In this document: positions 18,811 through 29,712 of the stretch, one piece after another
How positions within the stretch are numbered: the first letter of the stretch is position 1
How the letters are laid out: each line of letters begins with the position of its first letter
NCBI RefSeq assembly: GCF_021582895.2
Contig: NZ_CP091139.2
Location: 2,418,001 to 2,482,000, forward strand
Direction of reading: 5' to 3'
DNA: 64,000 nt
Source of the DNA: Microbacterium elymi
Lineage (GTDB): Bacteria > Actinomycetota > Actinomycetes > Actinomycetales > Microbacteriaceae
Notes under the pieces: model-generated
Told to the model about the DNA's origin: nothing
Database searches by the model: none
Seen by the model: only the letters and a program-made list of their open reading frames with translations
Translations under genes and position numbers: made by a program

Positions 18811-20388
18811 CCGGGCGAGACGACATCCTCGCCGGACGCACGAGCCTCGGCATCGAATTCGGGTCGACGCGCATCAAGGCCTGCCTGATCGGCGCGGACG
18901 CCTCCACCGTGCTGGCCGTCGGCGCGCACGAATGGGAGAACCGGCTCGACGGCGGACTCTGGACGTATGCCCTCGACGACGTCTGGGCGGGGCTGCAGGC
19001 CGCCTACTCCGCCCTCGTCGCGGACGCCGAGCAGCGTCACGGCGTGCGCCCCTCCACCTTCGGTGCGATCGGCGTCTCGGCGATGATGCACGGCTACCTC
19101 GCGTTCGACCGGGACGGATCCCTGCTCGTGCCGTTCCGCACCTGGCGCAACACGAACACCGGCCCGGCTGCGGCCGAGCTCACCGAGCTGTTCGGTGTGA
19201 ACATCCCGCTTGCGCTGGTCGATCGCCCACCTGCATCAGGCGGTGCGCGACGCCGAGCCGCACGTGCCGCAGGTTGATTTCGTGACGACGCTGGCCGGCT
19301 GCGTGCACTGGCGGCTGACCGGCAGGAAGGTCCTCGGGGTCGGGGACGCCTCGGGCATGTTCCCGATCGACTCCGCGACAGGCGGGTACGACGAGCGGAT
19401 GCTGCGGGCCTACGACACGCTGACGTCCGAGCATCTCGCACCGCTGGCCGGACTCCTGCCGGAGGTCCTCGCGGCCGGTGCTCCCGCCGGCGTGCTCACC
19501 GCCGAGGGAGCGGCGCTCCTGGACCCGTCCGGCGCCCTGAGCCCCGGCATCCCGCTGTGCCCGCCCGAGGGGGATGCCGGCACCGGGATGGTCGCCACCG
19601 ACTCGGTCGCACCGCGCACCGGCAACGTGTCGGCGGGGACCAGCATCTTCGCGATGGTGGTTCTGGAGCGTCCGCTCGCACACGTCCATCACGAGATCGA
19701 CCTGGTGACCACGCCGGCCGGCGACCCGGTCGCGATGGTGCACTGCAACAACGGCGCCAGCGAGCTCGCCGACTGGGTCGGCCTGTTCACCCGTTTCGCC
19801 GCCGCAGCCGGGCAGCCCCTGGGTGCGGACGCGGTCTTCGAGGTGCTCTTCCGGGAGGCGCTCGCGGGGGATGCCGACGCCGGCGGACTCCTGGCCTACA
19901 ACCATCTCGCCGGCGAGCCGATCGCGGGTCTGGCCGACGGCCGCCCGCTGTTCGTGCGCACGCCGGACAGCGACCTGACCCTGGCGAACTTCATGCGCGC
20001 CCAGCTCTACGGCGTCTTCGGCACCCTGAGCCTGGGCATGCGGGTGCTGGACGCCGAGGGCGTCGCTCTGGACCGGATGTATGCGCATGGCGGAATGTTC
20101 CGGACGGCGGGCGTCGCGCAGCGGTTCCTGGCGGCCGCGCTGAACGCGCCGGTCGGCGTCGGCGAGCTGGCCGCCGAGGGTGGCGCGTGGGGGATCGCGG
20201 TGCTCGCCTCGTACCTCGCGCACGCCGACGACGGCGACCTGGCCGCCTACCTGAGCGCGCGGGAGTTCGCCGGTGCGGACGTCCGCATCGCCGAGCCCGA
20301 TCCCGACGACGTCGCCGGCTTCGCGCACTACCTGGCCCGCTACCGCTCGGGCCTGGCCATCGAGGCCGCCGCCGTGGACGCCCTCTGA
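18807..20388 (+). CDS. araB: L-ribulokinase / xylulokinase-type FGGY kinase (one frameshift)
   Basis: FGGY carbohydrate kinase of about 526 residues. The N-terminal phosphate-binding strand is [16 protein letters not shown]; the core shows [41 protein letters not shown] and the C-terminal ATPase segment [16 protein letters not shown] at 19208-19213 breaks the frame; reading GCTGC gives [15 protein letters not shown]. It overlaps araD by four bases and is followed after 29 bases by araA, so the assignment as ribulokinase rests on both family and operon. This clade is nearer to the RhaB/XylB-like actinobacterial AraB than to E. coli AraB. Confidence 0.9.
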
Positions 20389-20417
20389 CGACCCCGATCG
20401 ACACCGAAGGACATCCC

Positions 20418-21943
20418 ATGCCCCGCACACCGCTGACCACCTCCCTCGACGGCTGCGAGGTCTGGTTCCTCACCGGCAGCCAGCACCTGTACGGCCCCGA
20501 GACGCTGGCGCAGGTCGCCGAGCAGTCACGGCGGATCGCCGAGACGCTGGATGCGGCATCCGAGGTGCCCGTGCGGATCGTGTGGAAGCCGGTGCTGACG
20601 GATGCCGCGGCCATCCGCCGCATGGCGCTCGACGCGAACGCGGACGACCGCGTCATCGGACTGATCGCCTGGATGCACACCTTCAGCCCGGCCAAGATGT
20701 GGATCGCCGGGCTGGACGCCCTGCAGAAGCCCCTCGCGCACCTGCACACCCAGGCCAACGTCGAGCTGCCCTGGCCGGACATCGACTTCGACTTCATGAA
20801 CCTCAACCAGGCCGCGCACGGCGATCGGGAGTTCGGCTACATCCAGACCCGCCTGGGCGTCGCGCGCAAGACGATCGTCGGGCATGCGAGCGATGCGCGC
20901 GTCCGCCGGGAGCTGGGCACCTGGCAGCGTGCGGCCGCCGGGCTGGCGGCATCCCGCAGCCTGAAGCTCGCCCGCTTCGGCGACAACATGCGCTTCGTCG
21001 CCGTGACCGAGGGCGACAAGACCGAGGCCGAGCTGCGCTTCGGCGTGCAGGTGAACACCTGGGGGGTAGGCGAACTGGCCGACGCCGTGCACGCGGCCGC
21101 GGACGCCGACATCGACACGCTCGTCGCCGAGTACGAGGAGCTCTACGAGGTCGTGCCCGAGCTGCGGCGCGGTGGGGCGCGGCACGAGTCGCTCCGCTAC
21201 GGGGCGGCGATCGAGCTCGGGCTTGCGCGCGTTCCTGGAGGAGGGCGGATTCGGCGCCTTCACCACGTCGTTCGAGGACCTCGGTGCGCTGCGCCAGCCT
21301 GCCGGGGCTGGCGGTGCAGCGTCTGATGGCCGAGGGGTACGGCTTCGGCGCCGAGGGCGACTGGAAGACCGCCGTGCTGGTGCGCATCGCCAACGTGATG
21401 GGTGCGGGTCTGCCCGGCGGGGCGAGCCTGATGGAGGACTACACCTACGACATGACGCCGGGGCGCGAGCTCATTCTGGGGGCGCACATGCTCGAGGTCG
21501 CGCCGTCGCTGACCACGGCCACGCCGACTCTGGAGATCCACCCGCTCGGCATCGGCGGCAGGGAGGATCCGGTGCGGCTGGTGTTCACCGCCGACCCCGG
21601 GCCGGCCGTGGTGGTCGCGCTCAGCGACATGCGCGATCGCTTCCGCCTCACCGCCAACGTCGTGCAGAACGTCGCTCCCCGCGCCGCGCTGCCGAACCTT
21701 CCGGTGGGACGCGCAGTGTGGGAGCCGCAGCCCGACTTCCACACGAGCGCCGCCGCGTGGCTGACCGCCGGTGCGGCGCACCACACGGTCATGTCCACCG
21801 CCGTCGGCATCGAGGCGTTCCGCGACTTCGCCGAGATGGCGCAGGTCGAGCTGCTCACCATCGACGAAACCACCACGCTGCCCGAGTTCCAGCGGCAGGT
21901 CCGCTGGAACCAGGCCTACTACCGCCTCGCGCAGGGGCTCTGA
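20418..21943 (+). CDS. araA: L-arabinose isomerase (two frameshifts)
   Basis: About 507 residues, the usual length of AraA. Motifs: [16 protein letters not shown] near the N-terminus, [50 protein letters not shown], and C-terminal [19 protein letters not shown] with the metal-site His. Two insertions break it: GCTTGC 21221-21226 (reading GCTGC gives [16 protein letters not shown]) and GCCTGC 21297-21302 ([20 protein letters not shown]). With both repaired the protein is canonical and full length. It catalyses L-arabinose to L-ribulose, the first step of the operon's pathway. Confidence 0.96.
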
Positions 21944-21965
21944 CCCGATCTCGCCGCCCGATGCC

Positions 21966-23390
21966 TCAGAAGGGTGGAGGGTCGGGGGCGGACTGGTAAC
22001 CGGTCGGACTGGTCCATCGGATGCTGTCGCCGACATGATCGCATCGCCACAGCGTGTCGTGTCTGATGTGGTGATGATGCTCGCACTTCGGCGTGGCATT
22101 GCCGACCGAGGTGGTGCCGCCGTACTGCCAGTCCACGTCGTGGTCGATTTCGCAGTCGCGGGCGGGACGCCCGCATCCGCTGAACACGCACGTCGGATGG
22201 TGCACGCCGAGCCAGCGCCGCATGGCCTTGGGAACCCGGTAGACCGTCCGATCGACGTCGAGCACCGTGCCGGTGACCGGGTGGGTGAGGATGCGGACCC
22301 AGGATGTCGCCGTCCCGGCGAGCCGCTTCGCGGTCTCGAGGTCGATCGGTCCGTACCCCTCGAGGGTCGCGGGCTCGGTGCCCGCGCCGAGGAGGGTGAG
22401 CGCGGGGACCGTGATCGCGACGACCGGCCGGACGCGGGCGGCATCGCGGCTGTCGCCCGTGCCCAGCCCGGTGAGCAAGCGCTCGGAGGCGACGTCGGCG
22501 CGCAGCTGGTTGAGGATGCGGGTCTCGCCGTCCTGCGCGCGCAGGTGCCGCGCCATGGCGTCGATGCGCCGGTACGCGGCATGCACGTCGGCGGCCGGCG
22601 CACGCAGTCCGAGGGACGCCATCCCGTCCGGCTCGTCCTTCATCCACACGTCCCGGTCCTGCCGGGCCCGTGCGTGCCGCTCGTCGATCGTGCGCGGGTG
22701 GAGCTGTTCACGCAGCACGCGCGCCCGGGTGCGGAATCTGCCCGGGGTCAGGGACTGGGCCGGGTCGGCGGCTCGCTCGTCGAACATCGCCCACGCCTCG
22801 GGTGCGTCTTCGGGAAGCGTGCCGGCGGCGTCGGCCGCCGAGCGCGCGTTGGGCTCGCCGATCTGTCCGCCCAGGAACAGGCTCCAGATCCGAGGGCAGC
22901 GCTCCCGCAGCGTGGCCGTGGTGACGCTCATGCCGTGCACGGCGGCCTCGCTCAGGCGCAGACGCACGGCGATGTCGGCGCCGGCTGCCCGGACCGCCAT
23001 CATCCGCCGGTCGCGGCGGACGGCCGCCACTCCCCGGTCGCGCGGGTCGCGCCAGTCGGGATGGAGGGTGGGATCGGGACCGCACCACGGCGTCGGATCC
23101 GCCAGCGCGTCGCGGATGACGTCCCCGATCAGCCGGTACTGATCCGCGGTCGCGATCCGAGCACGGGCGACCGTCTCCGCCAGCTCGTCGATGACCGCGC
23201 CCGGGCCCGTGACGAGCTCGCCCCCGTGCTCGCCGGGACTGCCGCCGGGCCCGCGGCCCTCCCACTCGGCGAGGTCCACATCGGCCAGGTCGAAGTCGTC
23301 CACGTCCAGGCCGTCGTGCCACGCGAGATCCGCATCCCACCCGGTCGGCGGCACCGCCCGGGTCGGGGTCTCGGTCGTGGAAAGGTCCAT
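21966..23390 (-). CDS. DUF222 / HNH endonuclease domain protein
   Basis: Intact 474-residue protein of the abundant actinobacterial DUF222-HNH (13E12-like) family. The long alpha-helical DUF222 domain includes IATADQYRLIGD and LSEAAVHGMSVTTATLRERCPRIW; the C-terminal HNH motif reads CVFSGCGRPARDCEIDHDVDWQYGGTTS..NATPKCEHHHHIRHD, with paired Cys and the EIDH core. I start at ATG 23390. The frame continues upstream without a stop into the siderophore-reductase gene, which belongs to a different protein. Function in the cell is unknown; family members are scattered and often multi-copy. Confidence 0.9.
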   Translation of the reverse strand: MDLSTTETPTRAVPPTGWDADLAWHDGLDVDDFDLADVDLAEWEGRGPGGSPGEHGGELVTGPGAVIDELAETVARARIATADQYRLIGDVIRDALADPTPWCGPDPTLHPDWRDPRDRGVAAVRRDRRMMAVRAAGADIAVRLRLSEAAVHGMSVTTATLRERCPRIWSLFLGGQIGEPNARSAADAAGTLPEDAPEAWAMFDERAADPAQSLTPGRFRTRARVLREQLHPRTIDERHARARQDRDVWMKDEPDGMASLGLRAPAADVHAAYRRIDAMARHLRAQDGETRILNQLRADVASERLLTGLGTGDSRDAARVRPVVAITVPALTLLGAGTEPATLEGYGPIDLETAKRLAGTATSWVRILTHPVTGTVLDVDRTVYRVPKAMRRWLGVHHPTCVFSGCGRPARDCEIDHDVDWQYGGTTSVGNATPKCEHHHHIRHDTLWRCDHVGDSIRWTSPTGYQSAPDPPPF

Positions 23391-23451
23391 ATCTCGAGTG
23401 TAGAAGCGACCCCCGACATCGGAATGGGACGACGTCATCACATCGGCATGC

Positions 23452-24252
23452 CTACCCCGCCCGGCCGACCTTCCAGTACCCGGTGAACGCGATCCGGGAC
23501 TTCGGAACACCGGATGCCACGAGGTGCCGGCGGCTCTCGGCGACCAGCTCCTGCTCGCCGGCGAGGTACGCGTGCAGCGTGTCGGTGTGCGCGGGCGCAT
23601 GCGCGCGCACCGCGTGAAGCGCCAGCATGCCGGGGCGGTCGTGCGGGTCGGCGCGGGCAGCCAGCGCACCTCGACGCCGGCCGGTGCGTCGACAGCCTGT
23701 CGATCCTCGGCGTGCGGGATCTCGATCACCGCGACCCCCGGCATGTCGCGCGGCAGGTCGCGGAGGATGCCGGCGATCGCCGGCAGCGCCGACTCGTCGC
23801 CGACCAGGAGCACCGACTCGGTGTGCTCGAGCGGATCGAAGCCGCGACCTTGATCGATCATGGCCACGCGCGCACCGGCGTCGGCGCGCTGCGCCCACGG
23901 GCCGGCGATGCCGACCTCGCCGTGGGCGACGAAGTCGACGTCGACCTCGCCGGCACCCGGGCGGTGCGCCCGGATCGTGTAGTTGCGGAAGGCAGGCCGG
24001 GTTCCCGACTTCGAGGTCAGGTACTTCAGGTAGCCGCCGAACGTGAAGTGCTCCGGCACGGCGTCGAAGTTCGTCTCGCCGTCGCGGCGCGGCAGGAACA
24101 GCCGGAACCAGTGGTCGTACCCGCGCTGGGGGAGTCGGGTCAGATCCTCGCCGCGCAAGCGTCACCCGCACCATGTGCGGGCTGATGCGCTCGGTGCGGC
24201 TGACCTCGGCGGTGTACAGCCCCGTCGTCCTGCGGCCGTCGGTGAACCCCAT
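23452..24252 (-). CDS. Siderophore-interacting FAD-binding reductase (SIP/ViuB family), two frameshifts
   Basis: About 266 residues: N-terminal FAD-binding domain (RISPHMVRVTLRGEDL; RNYTIRAHRPGAGEVDVDFVAHGE; GPWAQRADAGARV) and C-terminal SIP domain (VLLVGDESALPAIAGIL; LHAYLAGEQELVAESRRHL; GYWKVGRAG). Family members reduce ferric siderophores in the cytoplasm. GCAAGC on the plus strand at 24155-24160 (GCTTGC in the coding sense) breaks VTLRGED, and one C is missing after GCTGCC near 23650, breaking WLPRADPHDRPGML. A DtxR/IdeR-type iron box lies 39-57 bases upstream of the start. Confidence 0.92.
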   Translation of the reverse strand: MGFTDGRRTTGLYTAEVSRTERISPHMVRVTLARRGSDPTPPARVRPLVPAVPAAPRRRDELRRRAGALHVRRLPEVPDLEVGNPACLPQLHDPGAPPGCRRGRRRLRRPRRGRHRRPVGAARRRRCARGHDRSRSRLRSARAHRVGAPGRRRVGAAGDRRHPPRPAARHAGGRGDRDPARRGSTGCRRTGRRRGALAARADPHDRPGMLALHAVRAHAPAHTDTLHAYLAGEQELVAESRRHLVASGVPKSRIAFTGYWKVGRAG

Positions 24253-24290
24253 GCCATCCCTCTGCTCGCGACGGACACTCGTCGTCCGAC

Positions 24291-24309
24291 TATGGATAGG
24301 CTAACCTAC
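24291..24309. promoter_or_regulatory. DtxR/IdeR iron box
   Basis: The 19-mer ending GGCTAACCTAC matches the consensus TTAGGTTAGSCTAACCTAA at 15 of 19 positions, with the right half nearly perfect. It sits just upstream of the siderophore-interacting reductase on the minus strand, so iron-dependent repression of that gene is expected. Confidence 0.8.
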
Positions 24310-24384
24310 CTCGCAAATGGTGGCGGCGGCGCGCGGGTTGCTCTACCCTGTGGCCAGGGATCGGCACGGACGGACGGGGACGGC

Positions 24385-25176
24385 ATGTACGCGCGCATCG
24401 TGGTGCCACTGGACGGATCGACGTTCTCCGAAGAGGTCATCGCGCGCGTCGCGCCGATGGCGGAGCAGATCGACGCACGCCTGACGTTCGTGCGGATCGT
24501 GGAGCGTCCGGGCGAGATGGTCGGCGCCGACGCCTACGTCCAGGCGCTCGCCCGCACGTGGGCGGCCGAGGGCCGCGCCATCGTGTCGCGCGGTTCCATC
24601 AGCGACGCGATCATGGGCGAGGTCGACCGGGTGCCCGGCTCGCTCGCCGCCATCACCGCCCGCGGACGCAGCGGCCTGGGCACCGCGGTGCTGGGCAGCA
24701 TCGCGCGCGAGTACGTGCAGTCCAGCCACGACCCGGTGCTGGTCTACCGGCCCGAAGGCGGAGCATCCGCGCCCACACCGCGGATCGCCACCGTGCTGCT
24801 GCCGCTGGACGGCACACCGCGTTCCGAGTCCATGCAGCCGCAGGCCGCGCAATGGGCGCGCGCCCTGGGCGCCCGGCTGGTGCTCGTCCAGGTGGCCGAT
24901 GCGAGCCGGTTCGACACCGACATCGGCGAAGACGCGTATGTGCGCGCCCGCGCATCCGACCTCGCGCGCCGAGACGGCATCGACGCCGAGTGGGAGGTGC
25001 TGCACGGCGACCCGGTGGACGCGCTGGCCGGCTATCTGAAGGGGCGCCGCGACGTCCTGGTGACGATGGCGACCAGAACCCAGCCGGCACTGCGCGCGGC
25101 GGTGCTCGGCAGCGTGACCTCGGGGCTCATGCACCGGGTCAGCGCGCCGGTCATCGTGCAGGCGCCGCGGGCCTGA
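24385..25176 (+). CDS. Tandem-domain universal stress protein
   Basis: Intact 263-residue protein with two UspA domains. Each begins with the Usp strand: RIVVPLDGSTFSEEVI (residues ~4-19) and TVLLPLDGTPRSESMQ (~134-149). Domain 1 carries a GRSGLGTAVLGSIAREYVQSSHDPVLV segment typical of ATP-binding Usps (G-2x-G-9x-G-S); domain 2 ends LRAAVLGSVTSGLMHRVSAPVIV. ATP binding at least in domain 1 is likely. No operon partner is evident. Confidence 0.93.
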   Translation: MYARIVVPLDGSTFSEEVIARVAPMAEQIDARLTFVRIVERPGEMVGADAYVQALARTWAAEGRAIVSRGSISDAIMGEVDRVPGSLAAITARGRSGLGTAVLGSIAREYVQSSHDPVLVYRPEGGASAPTPRIATVLLPLDGTPRSESMQPQAAQWARALGARLVLVQVADASRFDTDIGEDAYVRARASDLARRDGIDAEWEVLHGDPVDALAGYLKGRRDVLVTMATRTQPALRAAVLGSVTSGLMHRVSAPVIVQAPRA

Positions 25177-25211
25177 GGAACCCCGGGGACGCCGGCGGCA
25201 GGCCCCAGCAT

Positions 25212-25262
25212 CCTTCCCTTTCCATTGTAGAGAAGGGAGGGGGGCTTGCGGCAAGGGCCCCC
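25212..25262 (+). terminator. Two adjacent hairpins, possible terminator
   Basis: CCTTCCCTT (25212-25220) pairs with AAGGGAGGG (25233-25241) over 9 bp with one G:U pair and a 12-base loop. A second G/C-rich structure, GGGGG-C-TTG against CAA-G-GG-CCCCC (25240-25262), follows and shares bases with it, so the two are mutually exclusive. They lie between the stress-protein stop and the helicase start. There is no clear T tract, so termination is only a suggestion. Confidence 0.4.
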
Positions 25263-25310
25263 GGCGGGTGCAGAATCGACCTCTGCCCGCGCCGCCTTCC
25301 CAGGAGCACC

Positions 25311-27438
25311 ATGCCCACAGCCGCACTCTCGGTCTTCGCCCTTCCCGAACGCCTGGCCGCCAAGGCCGATCCCGCCCTGACCGCCGCCGACCAGACCCGC
25401 TTCGAGACCATCGCCGCCCGCATCGCCGACGAGGTGCACCAGCTTGCAGGAACGCCTGGTCACTGCACGCGTCGACCGCGCCGGTCGCGGCCAGTACCTC
25501 ATCGAGCGCGACGCCGAGGTGCGCCGACTCACCTCGCGCCTCGGAGTGCTGAGTCGGTTCCGCCTGGACATCTGCCTGGGGCGGATGGTCCCCGAATCCG
25601 GCGAGCCGGTCTACATCGGCCGCATCGGGCTGACCGATGCCGCCGGCGACCCGCTCCTGGTCGACTGGCGCGCGCCCGCCGCGGCGCCGTTCTTCGCCGC
25701 CACGGCCGCCGACCCGATGGGCCTGGTCAGCCGCCGCCGCTACCGCTGGACCGGCGGCCGCATCACCGACTACTGGGACGAGGCGTTCGTCGACACGACC
25801 CTGACGGCGTCGCTGGACGACCAGTCCGCGTTCATCGCCAGCCTGGGCGCGAGCCGGTCGCCGCAGATGCGCGACGTGCTGGCGACGATCCAGTCCGATC
25901 AGGACGCGATCATCCGCGCCTCGTCGCGCGGAGCGCTGGTCGTCGACGGCGGCCCGGGCACGGGCAAGACCGTGGTGGCGCTGCATCGCGCCGCGTATCT
26001 GCTCTACGCCGACACGCGGCTGGCCGGCGGCGGCGGCGGGGTGCTGTTCATCGGACCGCACCAGGCCTACCTCTCCTATGTCGCCGACATCCTCCCGAGC
26101 CTCGGCGAGGACAGCGTGCAGACCTGCCTGCTCGCCGACCTCGTCCGCGAAGGGGCGGATGCCGCGTCCGAGCCGGACGCGCGGGTCGCCGCCCTGAAGG
26201 CCGACGCCCGCTGGGCCGAGGCGATCGAACGCGCCGCACGGTTCTATGAGGAGCCGCCCGAGGACGAGCTGCAGGTCGAGACGCCGTGGGCCGACCTGTG
26301 GCTCACGGCCCAGGAGTGGGCCGACGCGTTCGCCGCGCCCGAGCCGGGAACCCCGCACAACGACGCGCGCGACCAGGCCTGGGAGGCGCTGGTGGCCATC
26401 CTCCACGCACAGCTCGACGATCCCGACATCCCGCCCGCACAGGTGCAGCGCGCCCTGCGGCAGAACGGCGGACTCACGGCGCGGTTCCAGCGCGCGTGGC
26501 CGGTGGTGGAGGCATCCGTCGTCGTCGCCGACCTGTGGACCGTCCCGGCGTTCCTGCGCCGCTGCGCACCCTGGCTCACCGAGGACGAGGTGCGGATGCT
26601 GCAGCGCGACCCCGACGCCGCCTGGACCGATGCCGACCTGCCGCTGCTGGACGCGGCGCGGCTGCGGCTGGGCGATCCGGCCGCCACCCGCCGGCGCCGG
26701 GAGCGCGAGGCGGCCGCGACCGCGCAAGCGCGCGTACATGGCCGACGTGGTCGAGCGGCTCAAGGACGGCGGCGACGAGATGCTGGCCTGGCTGGACGGC
26801 GACGACCTGCGCAACAGCCTGGTCGATGACGAGGTGCTGCCCGCGCTCGACCCCGACGTGCTGGCCGGGCCGTTCGCGCACGTCGTGGTCGACGAGGCGC
26901 AGGAGCTCAGCGACGCGCAGTGGCAGATGCGCTGCGCCGCTGCCCGTCGCGCTCCTTCACGATCGTCGGCGACCGGGCGCAGGCACGCCACGGCTTCGCC
27001 GAGTCGTGGTCGGCACGACTGGAGCGGATCGGTCTGCGCGGTGTGCGGCAGATGTCGCTGACTGTGAACTACCGCACCCCGCAGGAGGTGATGGATGCCG
27101 CCGCCCCGGTGATCCGCGCCGTACTGCCCGATGCCAACGTCCCCACGTCGGTGCGGGCCACCGGCATCCCGGTCCGGCACCGGCCCGCGCTCGAGCGCGA
27201 CCGGATCGTGGACGAATGGCTCGCCGCGCACGGCGAAGGGACGGTGTGCGTCATCGGCGAGCAGGACTATCCGGGCACCGACCGGGTGCGGTCCCTGAGC
27301 CCCGAGCACGTGAAGGGCCTCGAATTCGACCTGGTCCTGATGCGGGAGCCGGGGATGTTCGGCGACGGGGTGACCGGGGCGGTCGACCGCTACGTGGCGA
27401 TGACCCGGGCGACCCAGCAGCTCGTCATCCTCGAGTGA
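25311..27438 (+). CDS. HelD/HelR-like superfamily 1 helicase (RNA polymerase-associated), three frameshifts
   Basis: About 708 residues. The N-terminal coiled region (ERLVTARVDRAGRGQYLIERDAEV) and GRIGLTDAAGDPLLVDWRAPAAAPFF are characteristic of actinobacterial HelD-type proteins that dissociate or protect RNA polymerase. Walker A is DGGPGTGKTVVALHRAAYLLY (residues ~220-240); motif II is VVVDEAQELSDAQW; C-terminal motifs include FTIVGDRAQARH, VNYRTPQEVMDA, SPEHVKGLEFDLVLM and YVAMTRATQQL. Breaks: GCTTGC 25442-25447, GCAAGC 26724-26729, and a lost G in a GGCTGC context near 26930. Such proteins can confer rifamycin tolerance in relatives; no such claim is made here. Confidence 0.9.
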
Positions 27439-27492
27439 GCCCGTCGTGGGCCGAGCCCGTCCTGGGCGAGCCGCGCGGATAGGCTGGCGGCT

Positions 27493-28735
27493 GTGCGCAC
27501 CGAGACGAACTGGGCCGGCAATCACCGCTATCGTGCGCAAGCGCTACGCCGAGCCCGCAAGCGTCGACGAACTCGCCGCACTGATCACCGGCTCACCCGC
27601 CGTGCGTGTGCTGGGCAGCCGGCACTCGTTCAACGACATCGCCGACAGCGACGACCTCCTCATCGGCACGTCCGCACTCCCGACCGACATCGCCATCGAC
27701 GCTGCCGCCCGCACGGTCACCGTCGGCGGCGGGGTGCGCTACGGCGATCTCGCCAAAGCGCTGGACGAAGCCGGCTGGGCGCTGCACAACCTCGCGTCGC
27801 TGCCGCACATCTCCGTGGCCGGGGCGGTCGCCACCGCCACGCACGGGTCGGGCGACCGCAACGGCAACCTCGCCACGGCGGTGCGCGGCATCCGCCTGGT
27901 CACCGGCACCGGCGAGGTCGTCGAGCTGCGGCGCGGAGACGCGGGGTTCGACGGCGCGGTCGTCGCGCTCGGCGCGCTGGGCGTCGTGGTCGAGGTGACG
28001 CTGGAGATCGAGCCGACCTTCGCGGTCCGGCAGCGCCTGTTCGCCGGACTGGGGTGGGATGTCGTCGCCGACCGCTTCGACGACATCTTCTCCGCCGCCT
28101 ACAGCGTGTCGCTGTTCACGCGGTGGGAGGAGGCATCCGTGTCTCTGGCCTGGATCAAGGAGCGCGTGGACGAGCCGGGCCGGGTGGGCGAGGACTTCTT
28201 CGGCGCGGTGGCCGAGACCGCGCCACGGCACATGATCGCCGGGATGGACGTGCGCAACACGACCGAGCAGCTCGGGGTCCCCGGCCCGTGGAGCGAGCGA
28301 CTCGCGCACTTCCGCTTCGAGTTCACGCCGTCAGCCGGCGCCGAGATCCAGTCCGAGTACCTCGTGCCGCGCGCGCACGCCGTCGCCGCGATCGACGCCG
28401 TGCGTGCGCTCGGCCCGCGGCTGCGCGACGTCCTGCAGATCACCGAGATCCGCACCGTCGCCGCAGACGGGCTGTGGCTGTCGACGGCATCCGGGACGGA
28501 TGTCGTCGGTCTGCACTTCACGTGGGTGCGCGACATCCCGGGAGTGGCCGCCGTGCTGCCCGCCATCGAAGACGCGCTGCTGCCGCTGGGCGCCCGCCCG
28601 CACTGGGGGAAGGTCTTCGGCCGGCTGGATGCCGCGGCCATGTACCCGCGGCTCGAAGACTTCCGCGCGCTCGCCGACCGGTTCGACCCGCAGGCGCGCT
28701 TCCGCAACGCCTTCGTGCGGCGCGTGCTCGGCTGA
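27493..28735 (+). CDS. Alditol-oxidase-type FAD-binding oxidoreductase (one frameshift)
   Basis: About 413 residues of the FAD-binding_4 / ALO family (alditol/xylitol oxidase, L-gulonolactone oxidase-like). It opens with NWAGN, the conserved start of alditol oxidases; the PP-loop region is VRVLGSRHSFNDIADS and the FAD domain has LPHISVAGAVATATHGSGDRNGNLA, where the His is the usual covalent flavin attachment site. The C-terminal ALO domain ends with HWGKVFGR and FRNAFVRRVLG. GCAAGC at 27557-27562 breaks the frame; reading GCAGC gives RRARSVDELAALITG. The GTG start directly precedes the NWAGN motif. Confidence 0.9.
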
Positions 28736-28792
28736 TATGGTCTGTTGTTCGACGTTCGTCACCGTGTGAGGCGTGGGGTAGCGTGTGCTGTC

Positions 28793-29712
28793 ATGGCTGA
28801 CGCTCCTCCCGCATTCCTTCAGGTTCCGTTCGACCAGACGCTGGCTCAGCTCGCCGCGAACGGGGAGCCGCCCGACCTCCGCACCGATATCGACACGGCG
28901 TCGCTGACACAGCGGTTCCCGCGTCTTGCAGGCGTCGAGATCCGCGACCTCACCATCGCGACGCCTACCGGCTCGCAGCCGGCCCGGCTTTACCGCGACC
29001 CCGCCGCGTCACCTTCCGGAAGCGCGCTTATGTGGGTGCACGGCGGTGCGTTCATCCAGGGCACCCTCGACATGCCGGAGGGGAACTGGGTGTCGCTCGA
29101 GCTTGCGGCGGCAGGCATCCCGGTGCTGTCCGTCGAATACACCAAGTGCCTCGGGCAGACGCATTTCGAGACCCCGATCGGGGACGTCCTCGCCGCATGG
29201 CAGTATGCGACCGCGGATACGGAAGAGCTCTTCGGGGTATCCGCCGACCGGATCTTGATCGGCGGGGGAGTGCGGGTGGTGCCCTGGCAGGCGGCGTCAT
29301 CGTGCGCCTGCGCGACGCTCGGCAGGCCGTGCCAGCGGGTCTTGTCGCCGTGTATCCGGCCATGCATCCGAACGGACAGCAACCCGACGAGCTCTTCGCC
29401 GCCGATGACCCCTTCCGATATGTCCCGCTCAACTACGCCGGCTCGGTCGAGGCGCTGCGTGACCCTGTGGCGTTCCCGGGGATGGGGTCGATGCAGGGCT
29501 TCCCGCGCTCGTTCGTGGTCGTATGCGAGAACGACTTTCTCCGGCCCTCAGTCGAGAGGTTCGTGACGCAGCTGCAGGATGCCGGTGTTCCGGTCGAGCG
29601 CTGGTTCGAGCCGGATGCTATGCATGGCCACCTGAATGACCCGAGCCACCCCGAAGCGGTGCGAACCCTTGCCGGCCTTGCCGAATGGATCGGCGCCGGC
29701 TCAGACCGATAG
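28793..29712 (+). CDS. Alpha/beta hydrolase, HSL-type acetyl esterase (one frameshift)
   Basis: About 306 residues of the hormone-sensitive-lipase branch: oxyanion motif WVHGGAF (residues ~82-88), nucleophile elbow GGASAGGALAGG, acid in FVVVCENDFLRP and catalytic His in MHGHLND. The nucleophile elbow is spoiled as written because one base is missing near 29268 (GGCGGGGGAGT for GGCGGGGCGAGT). It converges with the LysR gene, overlapping by 12 bases. A carboxylesterase for the substrate of the 30-41 kb cluster is likely. Confidence 0.85.

Noticed and set aside
21966-24158. A single minus-strand frame joining the HNH endonuclease to the siderophore-interacting reductase
   Set aside because: The reductase is frameshifted into this frame near 23650; its true frame ends with TAG at 23452 and the HNH gene has its own start at 23390.
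24343-27540. A very long open frame (over 1000 codons) on the minus strand
   Set aside because: It lies opposite the stress protein and helicase genes, has low-complexity Arg/Gly/His-rich composition and no domain; it is a by-product of high-GC codon bias.
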